A stretch of 64,000 bases of DNA from Pseudonocardia hierapolitana (GTDB lineage: Bacteria > Actinomycetota > Actinomycetes > Mycobacteriales > Pseudonocardiaceae). The DNA lies in assembly GCF_007994075.1 (NCBI RefSeq), contig NZ_VIWU01000001.1:2604001-2668000 (forward strand), written 5' to 3'. A program made the translations under genes and the position numbers. Shown here in pieces: positions 9,032 through 17,146 of this stretch (the first letter of the stretch is position 1; every line of letters starts with the position of its first letter). The notes under the pieces are model-generated. The model had not been told where the DNA came from, made no database searches, and worked only from the letters and a program-made list of their open reading frames with translations.

Positions 9032-9590
9032 GAGATGGGGGTCGAGCGCCGGCATCCCAACTCAGCCACAGCCGATGAGGGCACCGCGGGCCTCCCCCCC
9101 GCCCGGAGTCTGGAGGCTGACCCCAGACGAACGCGACCCACGAGATGGGGCCGAGCGCCGGCATCCCAACTCAGCCACAGCCGATGAGGGCACCGCGGGC
9201 CTCCCCCCGCCCGGAGTCTGGAGGCTGACCCCAGACGAACGCGACCCACGAGATGGGGCCGAGCGCCGGCATCCCAACTCAGCCACAGCCGATGAGGGCA
9301 CCGCGGGCCTCCCCCCGCCCGGAGTCTGGAGGCTGGCCCCAGACGAACGCGACCCACGAGATGGGGCCGAGCGCCGGCATCCCAACTCAGCCACAGCCGA
9401 TGAGGGCACCGCGGGCCTGCCCCCGGCCGGGGCCCGGAGGCTGACCCCAGTAGGAACGCCACACAGCAGATGGGGGCGAGCGCTGGCATCCCACTCAGCC
9501 ACAGCCGATGGGGGTTCCGGGGGCGCGCCCCCGGCCGGGGGTCTGGGGGCTTGGCCCCCAGAAGGAACGCGACACCCGAGGAGGCGAGCG
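9032..9590. repeat. Five tandem ~108-bp direct repeats
   Basis: Units begin at about 9032, 9142, 9250, 9358 and 9467 (spacings 110, 108, 108, 109), with a short partial sixth near 9578. The first four are almost identical; the fifth has diverged. Each unit contains an inverted repeat GTCTGG...CCAGAC; in the last unit this becomes a perfect hairpin at 9542-9562, beside a second palindrome at 9517-9534. Because 108 is a multiple of three, several frames stay open through the array, but no protein family is visible. The array lies between the monooxygenase gene and tRNA-Ala. Confidence 0.9.
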
Positions 9591-9618
9591 CTCTCCGCGA
9601 GCACGCGTCGCCAGAGGG

Positions 9619-9691
9619 TGGAGCTGAGGGGAATCGAACCCCTGACCTACTCGATGCGAACGAGTCGCGCTACCAACTGCGCCACAGCCCC
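9619..9691 (-). tRNA. tRNA-Ala(CGC)
   Basis: A 73-nt cloverleaf on the minus strand. Acceptor stem GGGGCTG pairs with CAGCTCC and includes the G3:U70 wobble that identifies alanine tRNA. The anticodon stem ACTCG/CGAGT closes loop TTCGCAT with anticodon CGC, which reads GCG. T arm is AGGGG-TTCGATT-CCCCT and the discriminator is A. A genomic CCA is not encoded. Confidence 0.96.
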
Positions 9692-9734
9692 GTTGTCCGA
9701 CCGTGGGCCGGACGGGAACGACCTTAGCAGGCGG

Positions 9735-10694
9735 TCATTCCCCGGCTGCACGCCGGTATCCCGGCCGGGCCGGGCCGTCGAGGTCGTGGAGCTCGGGGTC
9801 GTCCTCGTCGGCCTCCACGAGGGCGGTGCCGGCGGGGAGGGCGGGCGGCGGCGCCGGGCGCAGGCGCGGGAGCGCGGGCTCGGGGTCCGCGGGCTCGTCC
9901 TCCCGGGCGTCGCGCTCGCGGAGCGGCGCACCGGCGCCGACGAGGCGCTCGGGCTCCTCGTCGACGTCGCCGTCGCCGTCGCCGTCCTGGTCATCCCGGT
10001 CGTCGTACTCGTCGTCGTACCGTTCGGCGTCGTCCTCGGCGGCTTCGTAGCCCTCGTCGCGGCGGGTGAGCTCGCGGCCGCGGCGAGCCCAGGCGTCGAG
10101 CTCCGGGTCCTCGGCGGCGGACGGACGGCGGGTGCCTGCCATCCGCGCGGCGCGCCGTTCGCGGATGGCCTCCTCGAGACGGACCTGGCGGCGCAGGTAG
10201 ACGAGGTAGGCGACGAGCGCGATGTCGACGGCGGCGTGCACCCACCACAGCCCGGAGAGGGCGAACGCGGCGATCACGCCGGTGACGAGCGCCATGATCA
10301 GCATGGTGAGCACGACGCGCTGGCGGAACGCGTAGCGTCTGCGGGCGGCGAGCGCGGCCGCCTCGGGGTCGAACCCGCCGCGGCCGGGGCGGTAGCGCGG
10401 CGGCGGACGCTCCCAGCGACGATCCTCACGCTCGTCGACCGTGTGGGTGAACAGATCGTCGGTCTGGTCGCCGTCGACGTGGTCCTCGCCCCGGGTCGTC
10501 TCCTCGTCCATCCCGTCCACCTCCCGCTCGCGGCCCGTGGCCTGCCCCGGAACCCGGCGCGGCCGGTCGAGCACCCGCCCCGACAGGGCGGCGACGCTCG
10601 GTCGTGCCACTTCCTGCCGGCGCCGCGCGACGGCTGGGACGAGGATCAGCAGCCAGAGCACGACGAGGCTCGCGAAGATCATCGAGCTCGGCAC
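9735..10694 (-). CDS. sepX: Divisome membrane protein, GlpR/SepX family
   Basis: Membrane protein of 319 residues: a first hydrophobic helix (about 5-22), a charged linker, two further helices (about 128-150 and 152-168), then a long acidic tail rich in Asp/Glu. This architecture and its position two genes downstream of a MoeA/gephyrin-like gene match the corynebacterial receptor GlpR and Streptomyces SepX, which localise to division sites; GlpR binds the gephyrin-like protein Glp. The M. tuberculosis counterpart is the Rv0996-type gene in the same order. Recognition rests on topology and synteny rather than on a catalytic motif, so the function is by homology. The acidic tail is unusually long and repetitive. 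Confidence 0.75.
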   Translation of the reverse strand: MPSSMIFASLVVLWLLILVPAVARRRQEVARPSVAALSGRVLDRPRRVPGQATGREREVDGMDEETTRGEDHVDGDQTDDLFTHTVDEREDRRWERPPPRYRPGRGGFDPEAAALAARRRYAFRQRVVLTMLIMALVTGVIAAFALSGLWWVHAAVDIALVAYLVYLRRQVRLEEAIRERRAARMAGTRRPSAAEDPELDAWARRGRELTRRDEGYEAAEDDAERYDDEYDDRDDQDGDGDGDVDEEPERLVGAGAPLRERDAREDEPADPEPALPRLRPAPPPALPAGTALVEADEDDPELHDLDGPARPGYRRAAGE

Positions 10695-10833
10695 GGCTGC
10701 CTCCTACCCCTCCCCCGCGGCGCAGTCCGGGGCGATCCGGTTTTCCCCGGCCAAGATCGCTCCCGCGCGCCCACGGTAGTGAGCCCCACCGGGTGAGACC
10801 GGCAGCGACGCGCCGACGGGTTGAGGTTCACCC

Positions 10834-11514
10834 CTACGCCGGTGCGGTGTGGACCCGTTCTGCCCGGCCCGCGGCCAGCAGCCGACCGGTGAGACCACCG
10901 GGGCGGAGCTCGTCGGCGGTGAGCGCGAAGCACGCGTGGTCGCGCCAGGCGCCGTCGACGTCGAGGTAGCGGCGGAAGAGGCCTTCCTCGCGGAACCCGA
11001 GCTTCTCCAGGACGCGCAAGCTTGCGGCGTTCTCCGGGCGAACCGTGGCCTCCACGCGGTGCAGGCCGACCCGGCTGAAACAGTGGTCCACGACGAGCGC
11101 GACAGCTGCGGTGATCACGCCACCGCCTGCGACCGCCGAGTCCACCCAGTAACCGACGTACGCCGACAGCAGCGGCTCGCGCACGACGTTGCCCACCATG
11201 ACGTGGCCGACGAAGCGGTCGTCCAGCGTCACGGCGAACGGGAGGGCCGTGCCCCGCCGCCCGGCGGCCCTCAGCTGCAGCCAGCGGGCGGGCCACTCGC
11301 CCGGCGCGTGCCGTTCCGCCCAGCTGCCGGGCATGGTCGGTTCCCACGGAGCGAGGTACTGCTCGTCGCGGATCCGGATCGCGGACCACGCCCCGCCGTC
11401 CCGCAGTCGGACCGGCCGCACCGCGACCACGCCTGCGCGGACGCGCAGCGGTCCGAGCCGGGCGGGCCACCCGGGATGGCGGGCGGACGTTCGCCCCGGG
11501 TACGCGTGCGCCAC
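10834..11514 (-). CDS. GNAT acetyltransferase, RimJ/RimL type
   Basis: N-acetyltransferase of 226 residues using acetyl-CoA. After a basic N-terminus, residues about 28-205 carry the GNAT fold: VRPVRLRDGGAWSAIR (strand 1), FVGHVMVGNV, the acetyl-CoA loop region VAGGGVITAAV and the characteristic RVEATVRPENAASLRVLEKLGFREEG segment (key residues N and S before KLGF). It lies 9 bp downstream of the Glp/MoeA gene and upstream of sepX, the conserved order in mycobacteria (rimJ, Rv0995). Despite the name its ribosomal substrate is unproven in actinobacteria. Confidence 0.88.
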   Translation of the reverse strand: MAHAYPGRTSARHPGWPARLGPLRVRAGVVAVRPVRLRDGGAWSAIRIRDEQYLAPWEPTMPGSWAERHAPGEWPARWLQLRAAGRRGTALPFAVTLDDRFVGHVMVGNVVREPLLSAYVGYWVDSAVAGGGVITAAVALVVDHCFSRVGLHRVEATVRPENAASLRVLEKLGFREEGLFRRYLDVDGAWRDHACFALTADELRPGGLTGRLLAAGRAERVHTAPA

Positions 11515-11523
11515 CGGCGTCCC

Positions 11524-12750
11524 TCAGTGGGGAGCGGGCAGGAACGCCACGGTGACCTGCTCGTCCACCGTGGCCTCGGTGAGGTCGTCGGGGAGGATGA
11601 TCAGCCCGTTGGCCTCGCCGATCGAGGACAGCAGGTGCGTGCCGGACGTGCCGAGCGGCTGCACGAGGTAGTCGCCGGTGGCCTGCTCGCGCAGCAACCT
11701 GCCGCGCAGGTAGCCGCGCCGGCCCTTCATCGAGGTCACGGGCGAGGTGAGCCTCGCTGCGATCATGCGGCGGTACGGGTCGGTGCGGCCGAGGGCGAGG
11801 CGCACGAGCGGCCGCACCATCACCTCGAACAGCAGCAGCGCGGTGGCCGGGTACGAGGGGAAGAGGAAGGTCGGCACGGCGTCGGGTCCGAGCCGCCCGA
11901 ACGCCTGGGTGGAGCCGGGGTGCATGGCGACGCGGGTGGTGTCGATGTCGCCGAGCGCGGCGAGTGCCGACTGGATCTCGGCGCCGGCGGTGCCCCCGAC
12001 CGCACCGCAGACCACGATCACGTCGCTGAACGGGAGCCGGTCCTGCAGCGCCGCGCACACCTCGCGTGCGTCGCCGCGGACGAGCCCGGCCCTCGCCGTA
12101 TCGGCGCCCGCCTCCCGGGCGGCCGCCGTGAGGGCGTGCGAGCAGACGTCGACGATCTGTCCCGCGCCCGGGGTGCGGGACAGCTCCACGAGCTCGTCGC
12201 CGACCGAGATCACCGAGACCCTTGGCTTCGGGTGCACGAGCACCTTGTCCCGGCCTGCCGCGGCCAGCATGGCCACCTGGGCCGCCCCGATCACGGTGTC
12301 GCGGCGCACGGCGATGTCACCGGGCTGCACGTCCTCACCGATCCGCCGCACGAACGCGGCCGAGGGCACGCCCTGGTGCACCTCGAGGCGCGCGGTGCCG
12401 GCGTCGGTGTTCGCGACCGGGACGACGGCGTCGGCGAGCGTCGGCAACGGCGCCCCCGCCGCGACGCGCACCGCCTGCCCGGGCTGCAACCGCAGCGGCT
12501 GGCGGGAGCCCGCCGGGATCTCCCCGACGACGGGCACGGACGCGGGCTCGGCCAACGATGCGCCCGCGAGGTCGACGCTGCGGACCGCGTAGCCGTCGAT
12601 GGCCGCCTGGTCGAAACCGGGAAGCGGCCGTGCGGAGACGACCTCCTCGGCGCAGCGCAGCCCGTGCGCATCCGAGATCGCAACCCGCACCGGCGCGGGG
12701 CGGACCGCCGCGCTGAGGATCCTCTCGAGCTGCTCGTCGACCGTGCGCAA
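11524..12750 (-). CDS. glp: Gephyrin-like molybdotransferase (Glp / MoeA family)
   Basis: MoeA-fold protein of 408 residues. The best start is the TTG at 12750, giving an N-terminus RTVDEQLERIL typical of the family. A GGAGGG ribosome site lies nine bases upstream, inside the end of galU. Motifs include PLPGFDQAAIDGYAVR, the beta-barrel domain II (VGEIPAG, AVRVAAGAPLP) and the MPT-binding segment VISVGDELV. The region after it reads VVCGAVGGTAG where active MoeA/MogA enzymes usually have a TGG[TV]S-like loop, so catalytic competence is uncertain. Genes directly downstream (acetyltransferase, sepX) reproduce the corynebacterial cell-division module, where Glp links FtsZ to its membrane receptor. 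The division role is therefore more likely than plain cofactor synthesis. Confidence 0.85.
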   Translation of the reverse strand: MRTVDEQLERILSAAVRPAPVRVAISDAHGLRCAEEVVSARPLPGFDQAAIDGYAVRSVDLAGASLAEPASVPVVGEIPAGSRQPLRLQPGQAVRVAAGAPLPTLADAVVPVANTDAGTARLEVHQGVPSAAFVRRIGEDVQPGDIAVRRDTVIGAAQVAMLAAAGRDKVLVHPKPRVSVISVGDELVELSRTPGAGQIVDVCSHALTAAAREAGADTARAGLVRGDAREVCAALQDRLPFSDVIVVCGAVGGTAGAEIQSALAALGDIDTTRVAMHPGSTQAFGRLGPDAVPTFLFPSYPATALLLFEVMVRPLVRLALGRTDPYRRMIAARLTSPVTSMKGRRGYLRGRLLREQATGDYLVQPLGTSGTHLLSSIGEANGLIILPDDLTEATVDEQVTVAFLPAPH

Positions 12751-12755
12751 CCGCG

Positions 12756-13655
12756 TCAGCCCTCCAGGCGGGCGGCCAGCCAGGCACGCAGGTCGGGGCC
12801 GATCTCCGGGTCGTCGAGTGCGAAGTCGACGTACGCGCGCACGTAGCCGGAGGGGTTGCCGAGGTCGTGGCGGCCGCCCCGGTGCACGACCACGTGCACG
12901 GGGTGCCCCTCCCTGATCAGCAGCGCGATGGCGTCGGTGAGCTGCAGCTCGCCGCCCGCGCCCGGCTCGATCCGGTCGATCGCCTCGAAGACGGCCCGGT
13001 CGAGCAGGTAGCGCCCGGCCGCGGCGAACGTGGACGGGGCCTCCTCCGGCGCGGGCTTCTCGACCATGCCGTGCACCCGCTTGACGTCCTCGTCGCCGGT
13101 GTCCTCGACCTCGAAGACGCCGTAGGCCGCGATCTCCTCGCGCGGGACGTCGAAGGCGCACAGCACGCTGCCGCCGTAGCGCTCGCGGACCTGCGCCATC
13201 TTGCCGAGAACGCCGGTGGGCAGCACGAGGTCGTCGGGCAGCAGCACGGCGAAGGCCTGCTCGTCGGGACCGATCGCCTCGCGCGCGCACCCCACGGCGT
13301 GGCCGAGACCCCGTGGCTCGTCCTGGGTGACGGTGCGCACCCCGATCAGCTCGTGAGCGCGGCGCACCTTCGCGACCAGCGCGTCCTTGCCCCTCGATGC
13401 GAGCTCCTTCTCCAGCTCCGAGGAATCAGCGAAGTACGCGGCAACGGCGTCCTTGCCGGGCGAGCTGACGATCAGCAGCTGCTCGGCACCCGCCTCCGCG
13501 GCCTCGGCGGCCACGAGCTCGATTCCCGGGGTGTCGATGACCGGAAGGAGTTCCTTCGGCACGGCCTTGGTGGTCGGCAGAAAACGCGTGCCCAGGCCTG
13601 CGGCCGGAACCACCGCGGAACGGAACGGGCTCTTCCCAGGCACGGCTTCGCTCAT
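12756..13655 (-). CDS. galU: UTP--glucose-1-phosphate uridylyltransferase
   Basis: Makes UDP-glucose from UTP and glucose 1-phosphate for envelope polysaccharides and trehalose. The 299-residue protein has the nucleotidyltransferase signature AAGLGTRFLPTTKAVPKELLPVIDTP at residues about 13-38, with the G-x-G-T-R loop and the conserved lysine. GLGHAVGCAREAIG and EKPAPEEAPS follow at the expected places. The start chosen is the internal ATG at 13655, which gives MSEAVPGK; a longer frame runs 14 residues upstream without family support. It is the first gene of the galU-glp-acetyltransferase-sepX run and lies 128 bp from the divergent cyclo-ligase gene. Confidence 0.95.
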   Translation of the reverse strand: MSEAVPGKSPFRSAVVPAAGLGTRFLPTTKAVPKELLPVIDTPGIELVAAEAAEAGAEQLLIVSSPGKDAVAAYFADSSELEKELASRGKDALVAKVRRAHELIGVRTVTQDEPRGLGHAVGCAREAIGPDEQAFAVLLPDDLVLPTGVLGKMAQVRERYGGSVLCAFDVPREEIAAYGVFEVEDTGDEDVKRVHGMVEKPAPEEAPSTFAAAGRYLLDRAVFEAIDRIEPGAGGELQLTDAIALLIREGHPVHVVVHRGGRHDLGNPSGYVRAYVDFALDDPEIGPDLRAWLAARLEG

Positions 13656-13783
13656 CGCTCGCCCTCGCTGACGCTCGGGCGGCCCAGAGGAGAGCAACGC
13701 AGCGCGCGGGCGCTGTGCCTTTGATTCGCTCGCTCACGCTCGCTCATGGTGGGCGAGCCTAATGGCGTAGGTAGGGTCGATGT

Positions 13784-14389
13784 GTGACGGGACGCGCCGT
13801 TCTCGCCGAGAAGACACACTGGCGTGCCGCTCTCGTGGCTGCTCGGAAGGCCCTCCCGGCCGCCGAGCGCGCGGCGCGGGCGTCGGCTCTCGCGACCGCG
13901 GCCGTGGAATTGGCCGCCACCACCGGTGGCCCGGTGTGTGCCTACCTCCCGGTCGGCTCGGAGCCCGGGTCCCCCGAACTCGTGGCCGCGCTGCACCGCG
14001 CGGGGCACGAGGTCCTGCTGCCCGTCGTGGCGCCGGAACCGGGGCCGCTCGACTGGGCCGTCTACACCGGGCCCCACTCCCTGGCCGCGGGCCCGCTCGG
14101 GCTGCGCGAACCCACCGGACCACGCCTCGGGCCGGACGCCATCGGCCGCGCGCAGCTGGTGCTGGTGCCGGGGCTCGCCGCCGACCGGAGCGGGGTACGG
14201 CTCGGCCGGGGCGCCGGTCACTACGACCGCACCCTGCCGCTCGCGGCGCCGGACGTGCCGGTCGTCATCGTGCTGAACGACGAGGAGTTGGTGGAACGGC
14301 TGCCCGCCGAGCCGCACGACCACCTGATGACGGCCGCCCTGCTCGCCGGCGCGGGCCTCGTCACGCTGGGGAACAACCGCAGGCCCTGA
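13784..14389 (+). CDS. 5-formyltetrahydrofolate cyclo-ligase
   Basis: Converts 5-formyl-THF to 5,10-methenyl-THF with ATP. The 201-residue length is normal. The N-terminal KTHWRAALVAARKAL basic helix, the VPGLAADRSGVRLGRGAGHYDR motif (G-x-G-x-G-x-Y-D, nucleotide and folate binding) and the C-terminal EPHDHLMT are all present. Start GTG at 13784. Divergent from galU, with FmdB downstream, exactly as in mycobacteria (Rv0992c next to galU). Confidence 0.93.
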   Translation: MTGRAVLAEKTHWRAALVAARKALPAAERAARASALATAAVELAATTGGPVCAYLPVGSEPGSPELVAALHRAGHEVLLPVVAPEPGPLDWAVYTGPHSLAAGPLGLREPTGPRLGPDAIGRAQLVLVPGLAADRSGVRLGRGAGHYDRTLPLAAPDVPVVIVLNDEELVERLPAEPHDHLMTAALLAGAGLVTLGNNRRP

Positions 14390-14454
14390 CGGGTTATGCT
14401 GGCACTCAAACTGTTCGAGTGCCAGCTCGATCGTGTGTGCCTCCGGAGGGACAC

Positions 14455-14802
14455 GTGCCGACCTACCAGTACGCCTGCACCGCCTGCGACCACCGGTTCG
14501 AGGCAGTGCAGTCCTTCACCGACGCGTCGCTGACCGAGTGCCCGGCCTGCTCGGGCAACCTGCGCAAGGTCTTCTCCTCGGTCGGGATCGTGTTCAAGGG
14601 CAGCGGCTTCTACCGCACCGACAGCCGCTCCGGCGGCGGTGGCGTGGCCGCCAACAGCGACTCGGCCAAGAGCGACTCCGGCAAGTCCGACTCGGGCAAG
14701 TCCGACTCCGGCTCGTCCTCGGGTGGCTCGTCCTCGGGTGGCTCGAAGGAGAGCTCGTCGTCCAGCTCGTCGTCGGCCACGCCCGCCGCGGCCGCGTCCT
14801 GA
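14455..14802 (+). CDS. FmdB-type zinc ribbon protein with Ser/Lys-rich tail
   Basis: Small protein of 115 residues. Residues 1-42 are a zinc ribbon with two CxxC knuckles (YACTACDH and TECPACSG), typical of the FmdB putative regulatory family and of the mycobacterial Rv0991c protein. From about residue 63 it becomes low complexity: three SDSGK-type repeats followed by long serine runs and an alanine-rich end. The GTG start at 14455 follows a CCGGAGGGA ribosome site. Family function is not settled; the mycobacterial member has been linked to protein-folding stress. The disordered serine tail is a notable extension. Confidence 0.85.
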   Translation: MPTYQYACTACDHRFEAVQSFTDASLTECPACSGNLRKVFSSVGIVFKGSGFYRTDSRSGGGGVAANSDSAKSDSGKSDSGKSDSGSSSGGSSSGGSKESSSSSSSSATPAAAAS

Positions 14803-14883
14803 CTCATCCACCTCGCCATCGAGTTGTCCACAGGTTCGGCGCAGCCGCCCCGCTGACGGCACCGCCGCCCTAGCGTCGGTCCC

Positions 14884-15525
14884 ATGACCGACTCCCGGCT
14901 CGCGCCCCGGCCGCTCTCCCGGCTCGGGGCGCTCGTCATGGGTCCGGGGTGGCGCCGGATCGCGCTGCTCCGCCGGGCCGCCGCCGGGGTGCTCGCAGCG
15001 TTCGCGCTGGTGCTGGCCCTCGCGCCGGGCCCCGATGCCGGCGGCGTGCCGGTGGTCGTCGCCGCCGTCGACGTCGCAGCCGGGGCCACCCTCCGCCCGG
15101 CAGACCTCGCAGTGCGCCGTTGGCCCACCGAGCTCGTGCCGGGCGGCGCGCTCCCGGATCCCGCAGTCGCCGAGGGGCGCGTCCTCGTCGGGGCCGCGCG
15201 GGCCGGTGAGCCGATCACCGACATCCGCCTCGCGGGTCCCACCGCCGCCCTCGGAGCCCCGCCCGGTTCGGCCGCCGTGCCCGTCCGGCTGGCCGACGCC
15301 GGGGCCGCCGGGCTGCTCGTCCCGGGCGGCACGGTCGACGTCGTCACGGTGGGCGCGGAGAGTGACGAGCCCGTCGTGCTCGCCGCGGCCGCCGCCGTGC
15401 TCGCCGTCCTCCCGCCCGAGTCGCCGTCCTCCGGGCGGTTGGTGCTGGTCGCGATGCCGTCCGGGGTCGCGGCGCGGGTGGCGGCCGCGTCCCTCACCGA
15501 ACAGGTCGCCGTTACGCTTCGCTAG
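14884..15525 (+). CDS. SAF-domain protein (CpaB/RcpC-like)
   Basis: Protein of 213 residues with one N-terminal membrane helix (about 30-48) and an SAF domain from about 55 (VVVAAVDVAAGATLRPADL is the typical first strand-turn-strand). The domain is shared by pilus assembly CpaB/RcpC and flagellar P-ring chaperone FlgA. No pilus or flagellar genes lie nearby, and the same kind of orphan is common beside mscL and FmdB in actinobacteria. It ends one base before the mscL start, so the two are probably co-translated. Function unknown; envelope-associated is a reasonable inference. Confidence 0.8.
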   Translation: MTDSRLAPRPLSRLGALVMGPGWRRIALLRRAAAGVLAAFALVLALAPGPDAGGVPVVVAAVDVAAGATLRPADLAVRRWPTELVPGGALPDPAVAEGRVLVGAARAGEPITDIRLAGPTAALGAPPGSAAVPVRLADAGAAGLLVPGGTVDVVTVGAESDEPVVLAAAAAVLAVLPPESPSSGRLVLVAMPSGVAARVAAASLTEQVAVTLR

Positions 15526-15526
15526 C

Positions 15527-15940
15527 GTGATCAAGGGATTCAAGGACTTCATCCTGCGAGGAAACGTCGTCGACCTCGCCGTCGCCGTCGTTATCGGTGC
15601 GGCGTTCGGCAGCATCGTCACGTCGTTCACCCAGCGCATCCTGCAGCCGCTCATCAACGCGATCACGCCGCCGGAGAGCCCCGGGTTCGGCATCCAGATC
15701 GTGCCCGGCAAGGAGAGCACGTACATCGACGTCGCCTCGGTGATCTCGGCGACGCTCAACTTCCTCATCGTCGCCGCGGTCGTCTACTTCCTGATCGTGC
15801 TCCCGCTCAACCACCTCAAGGAGCGGCGCAAGCGCGGCGAGGAGGCCGGCCCGGCCGAGCCCACCGACGTCGAGCTGCTCACAGAGATCCGCGACCTGCT
15901 GCGCGCCCAGCATGATCGGGCGGAAGAGCGTCAGTCCTGA
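15527..15940 (+). CDS. mscL: Large-conductance mechanosensitive channel MscL
   Basis: Homopentameric channel that opens under membrane tension to release solutes during hypo-osmotic shock. The 137-residue sequence shows the amphipathic N-terminal helix IKGFKDFILRGNVVDLAVAV, TM1 (about 14-40), a periplasmic loop, TM2 (about 75-95) ending LIVLPLNHLKERR, and a cytoplasmic helix LLTEIRDLL. GTG start at 15527 directly after the SAF gene stop. Its last ten bases overlap the convergent small gene. Synteny with moaB2 and pepD matches M. tuberculosis. Confidence 0.96.
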   Translation: MIKGFKDFILRGNVVDLAVAVVIGAAFGSIVTSFTQRILQPLINAITPPESPGFGIQIVPGKESTYIDVASVISATLNFLIVAAVVYFLIVLPLNHLKERRKRGEEAGPAEPTDVELLTEIRDLLRAQHDRAEERQS

Positions 15941-16089
15941 TCGTGGTGCGGCGGGCGGTTCGCCATGAGCTCGTCGTCGCCCGCGCGCGGGTCCGGGCGC
16001 TCGTCGCGCTCGTCGGAGGTGGTGCTGGGCAGCACCTCGCCGAACACCTCGTCGAGCCGGCGACGCACCGGTTCGGGCAGCTCGTCCAC
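15931..16089 (-). CDS. Small conserved-type protein of unknown function
   Basis: A 52-residue acidic protein starting at a GTG (16089). It begins with ELPEPVRRRLDEVFGEVLP and ends with PPHHDQD. It converges on mscL and overlaps its last ten bases. The compact helix at the N-terminus and the charged tail look like real coding sequence, and I recall similar short proteins in this neighbourhood in other actinobacteria, but no function can be given. Longer upstream starts exist and are less likely. Confidence 0.5.
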   Translation of the reverse strand: MDELPEPVRRRLDEVFGEVLPSTTSDERDERPDPRAGDDELMANRPPHHDQD

Positions 16090-16123
16090 GCCACCATCCT
16101 GCACCGGTGCCACGATGGACGGC

Positions 16124-16417
16124 ATGGGACTCACGGACAAGGCCAAGGAAATCACCGACACCGCGCTGCTCAAGGCGGGTGAGCTGTCGGAGGTGGCCCG
16201 CGAGAAGGCGCCCGGCTACCTCGACCGGGCGGCCGACCTCGCCGTGAAGGCCACCGACGTCGCCGCGACCCGCGTGGACCGCGTCACGGGCGGACGCTTC
16301 CACGACAAGATCGAGGATGTCACCGCCAAGGTCGGGGCGTCACTGGACCGTCCGCGTCCCACGGACGCGCCCACCGTGGTGATCGTCGAGCCGGACGAGC
16401 AGAAGAACCAGAACTAG
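16124..16417 (+). CDS. Antitoxin-like protein, Rv0909 family
   Basis: Protein of 97 residues, rich in Ala, Lys and Asp, predicted mostly helical. GLTDKAKEITDTALLKAGE and the later GRFHDKIEDVTAKVG match the MT0933/Rv0909 putative antitoxin family. In mycobacteria that family is paired with an Rv0910-type toxin; no such partner gene is present here, so the protein is an orphan and the toxin-antitoxin label is by family name only. An alternative start nine bases upstream (16115) exists. Its stop is followed after three bases by the convergent moaB2 stop. Confidence 0.65.
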   Translation: MGLTDKAKEITDTALLKAGELSEVAREKAPGYLDRAADLAVKATDVAATRVDRVTGGRFHDKIEDVTAKVGASLDRPRPTDAPTVVIVEPDEQKNQN

Positions 16418-16420
16418 CCG

Positions 16421-16924
16421 CTAGTCGAGGCCGGACAGCTCCGAGATCACGTGCGAGACGAGCGGGGTGAGCGTGGCCATGCCGTCGCGCACGGCGGCGC
16501 GGGACTGGGCGAGGTTCACCACGAGCGTGCTGCCCGAGACACCGACGAGCCCCCGCGACAGCCCGGCGTCCATCGCACCCGCGGCGAGGCCGGAGGCGCG
16601 GATGGCCTCCGCGATGCCGGGGATCGGCCGGTCGAGAACGCCTGCGGTGGCATCGGCCGTGACATCACGCGGCGAGACCCCGGTGCCCCCGACCGTCACG
16701 ACGAGGTCGACCCCGCCGATCACGGCGGTGTTGAGGGCGTTGCGGATCGCGACCGGGTCGCCCGGCACCACCACGACGCCGTCGACGACGAGGCGCGCCT
16801 CCTCGAGCAGCTCTGTGACCAGCGGCCCGATGGAGTCCTCGTGTTCGCCGTGGCTCACCCGGTCGTCCACGACCACCACGAGGGCTCGACCGATCTGGGG
16901 CGGCGCCATCTCCATGGCGCTCAA
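16421..16924 (-). CDS. moaB2: MoaB/MogA-family molybdenum cofactor protein
   Basis: Protein of 167 residues with the MPT-binding fold: DDRVSHGEHEDSIGPLV near the N-terminus, VVTVGGTGVSPRDVT (residues about 78-92, the TGGTG-type loop that binds the pterin/AMP) and IPGIAEAIRASG. Family members adenylylate molybdopterin before molybdate insertion. In M. tuberculosis moaB2 follows pepD in the mprA-mprB-pepD-moaB2 run, and the same order is seen here across a 455-bp repeat-bearing gap. The encoded enzyme could support the molybdopterin oxidoreductase at 2222-4339, though nothing links them directly. Confidence 0.88.
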   Translation of the reverse strand: MSAMEMAPPQIGRALVVVVDDRVSHGEHEDSIGPLVTELLEEARLVVDGVVVVPGDPVAIRNALNTAVIGGVDLVVTVGGTGVSPRDVTADATAGVLDRPIPGIAEAIRASGLAAGAMDAGLSRGLVGVSGSTLVVNLAQSRAAVRDGMATLTPLVSHVISELSGLD

Positions 16925-17146
16925 CTTAGCGGGGTGCCTCCGGGGGCACGGTCACCCGGGTCCGGCGAACGCCAGGTCGCGCCGGCGCTGGGAGGGGGAC
17001 CGGCGCCGACGCGACGGGCGCCCGGCGTGGGGCACCACAACCGGGACCACAGAACGAGACCAGAGCGTCACCATTCGCGTCAACAGCAGGCCACGTCGAT
17101 CCACCTGGTGGTGCGAAAACCCACCCCTCCCGCGTCACGAACGCCC

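Noticed and set aside
8949..10796. Long plus-strand open frame running through the 108-bp repeats
   Set aside because: It crosses tRNA-Ala and is antisense to sepX. It stays open only because the period is a multiple of three and G+C is high.
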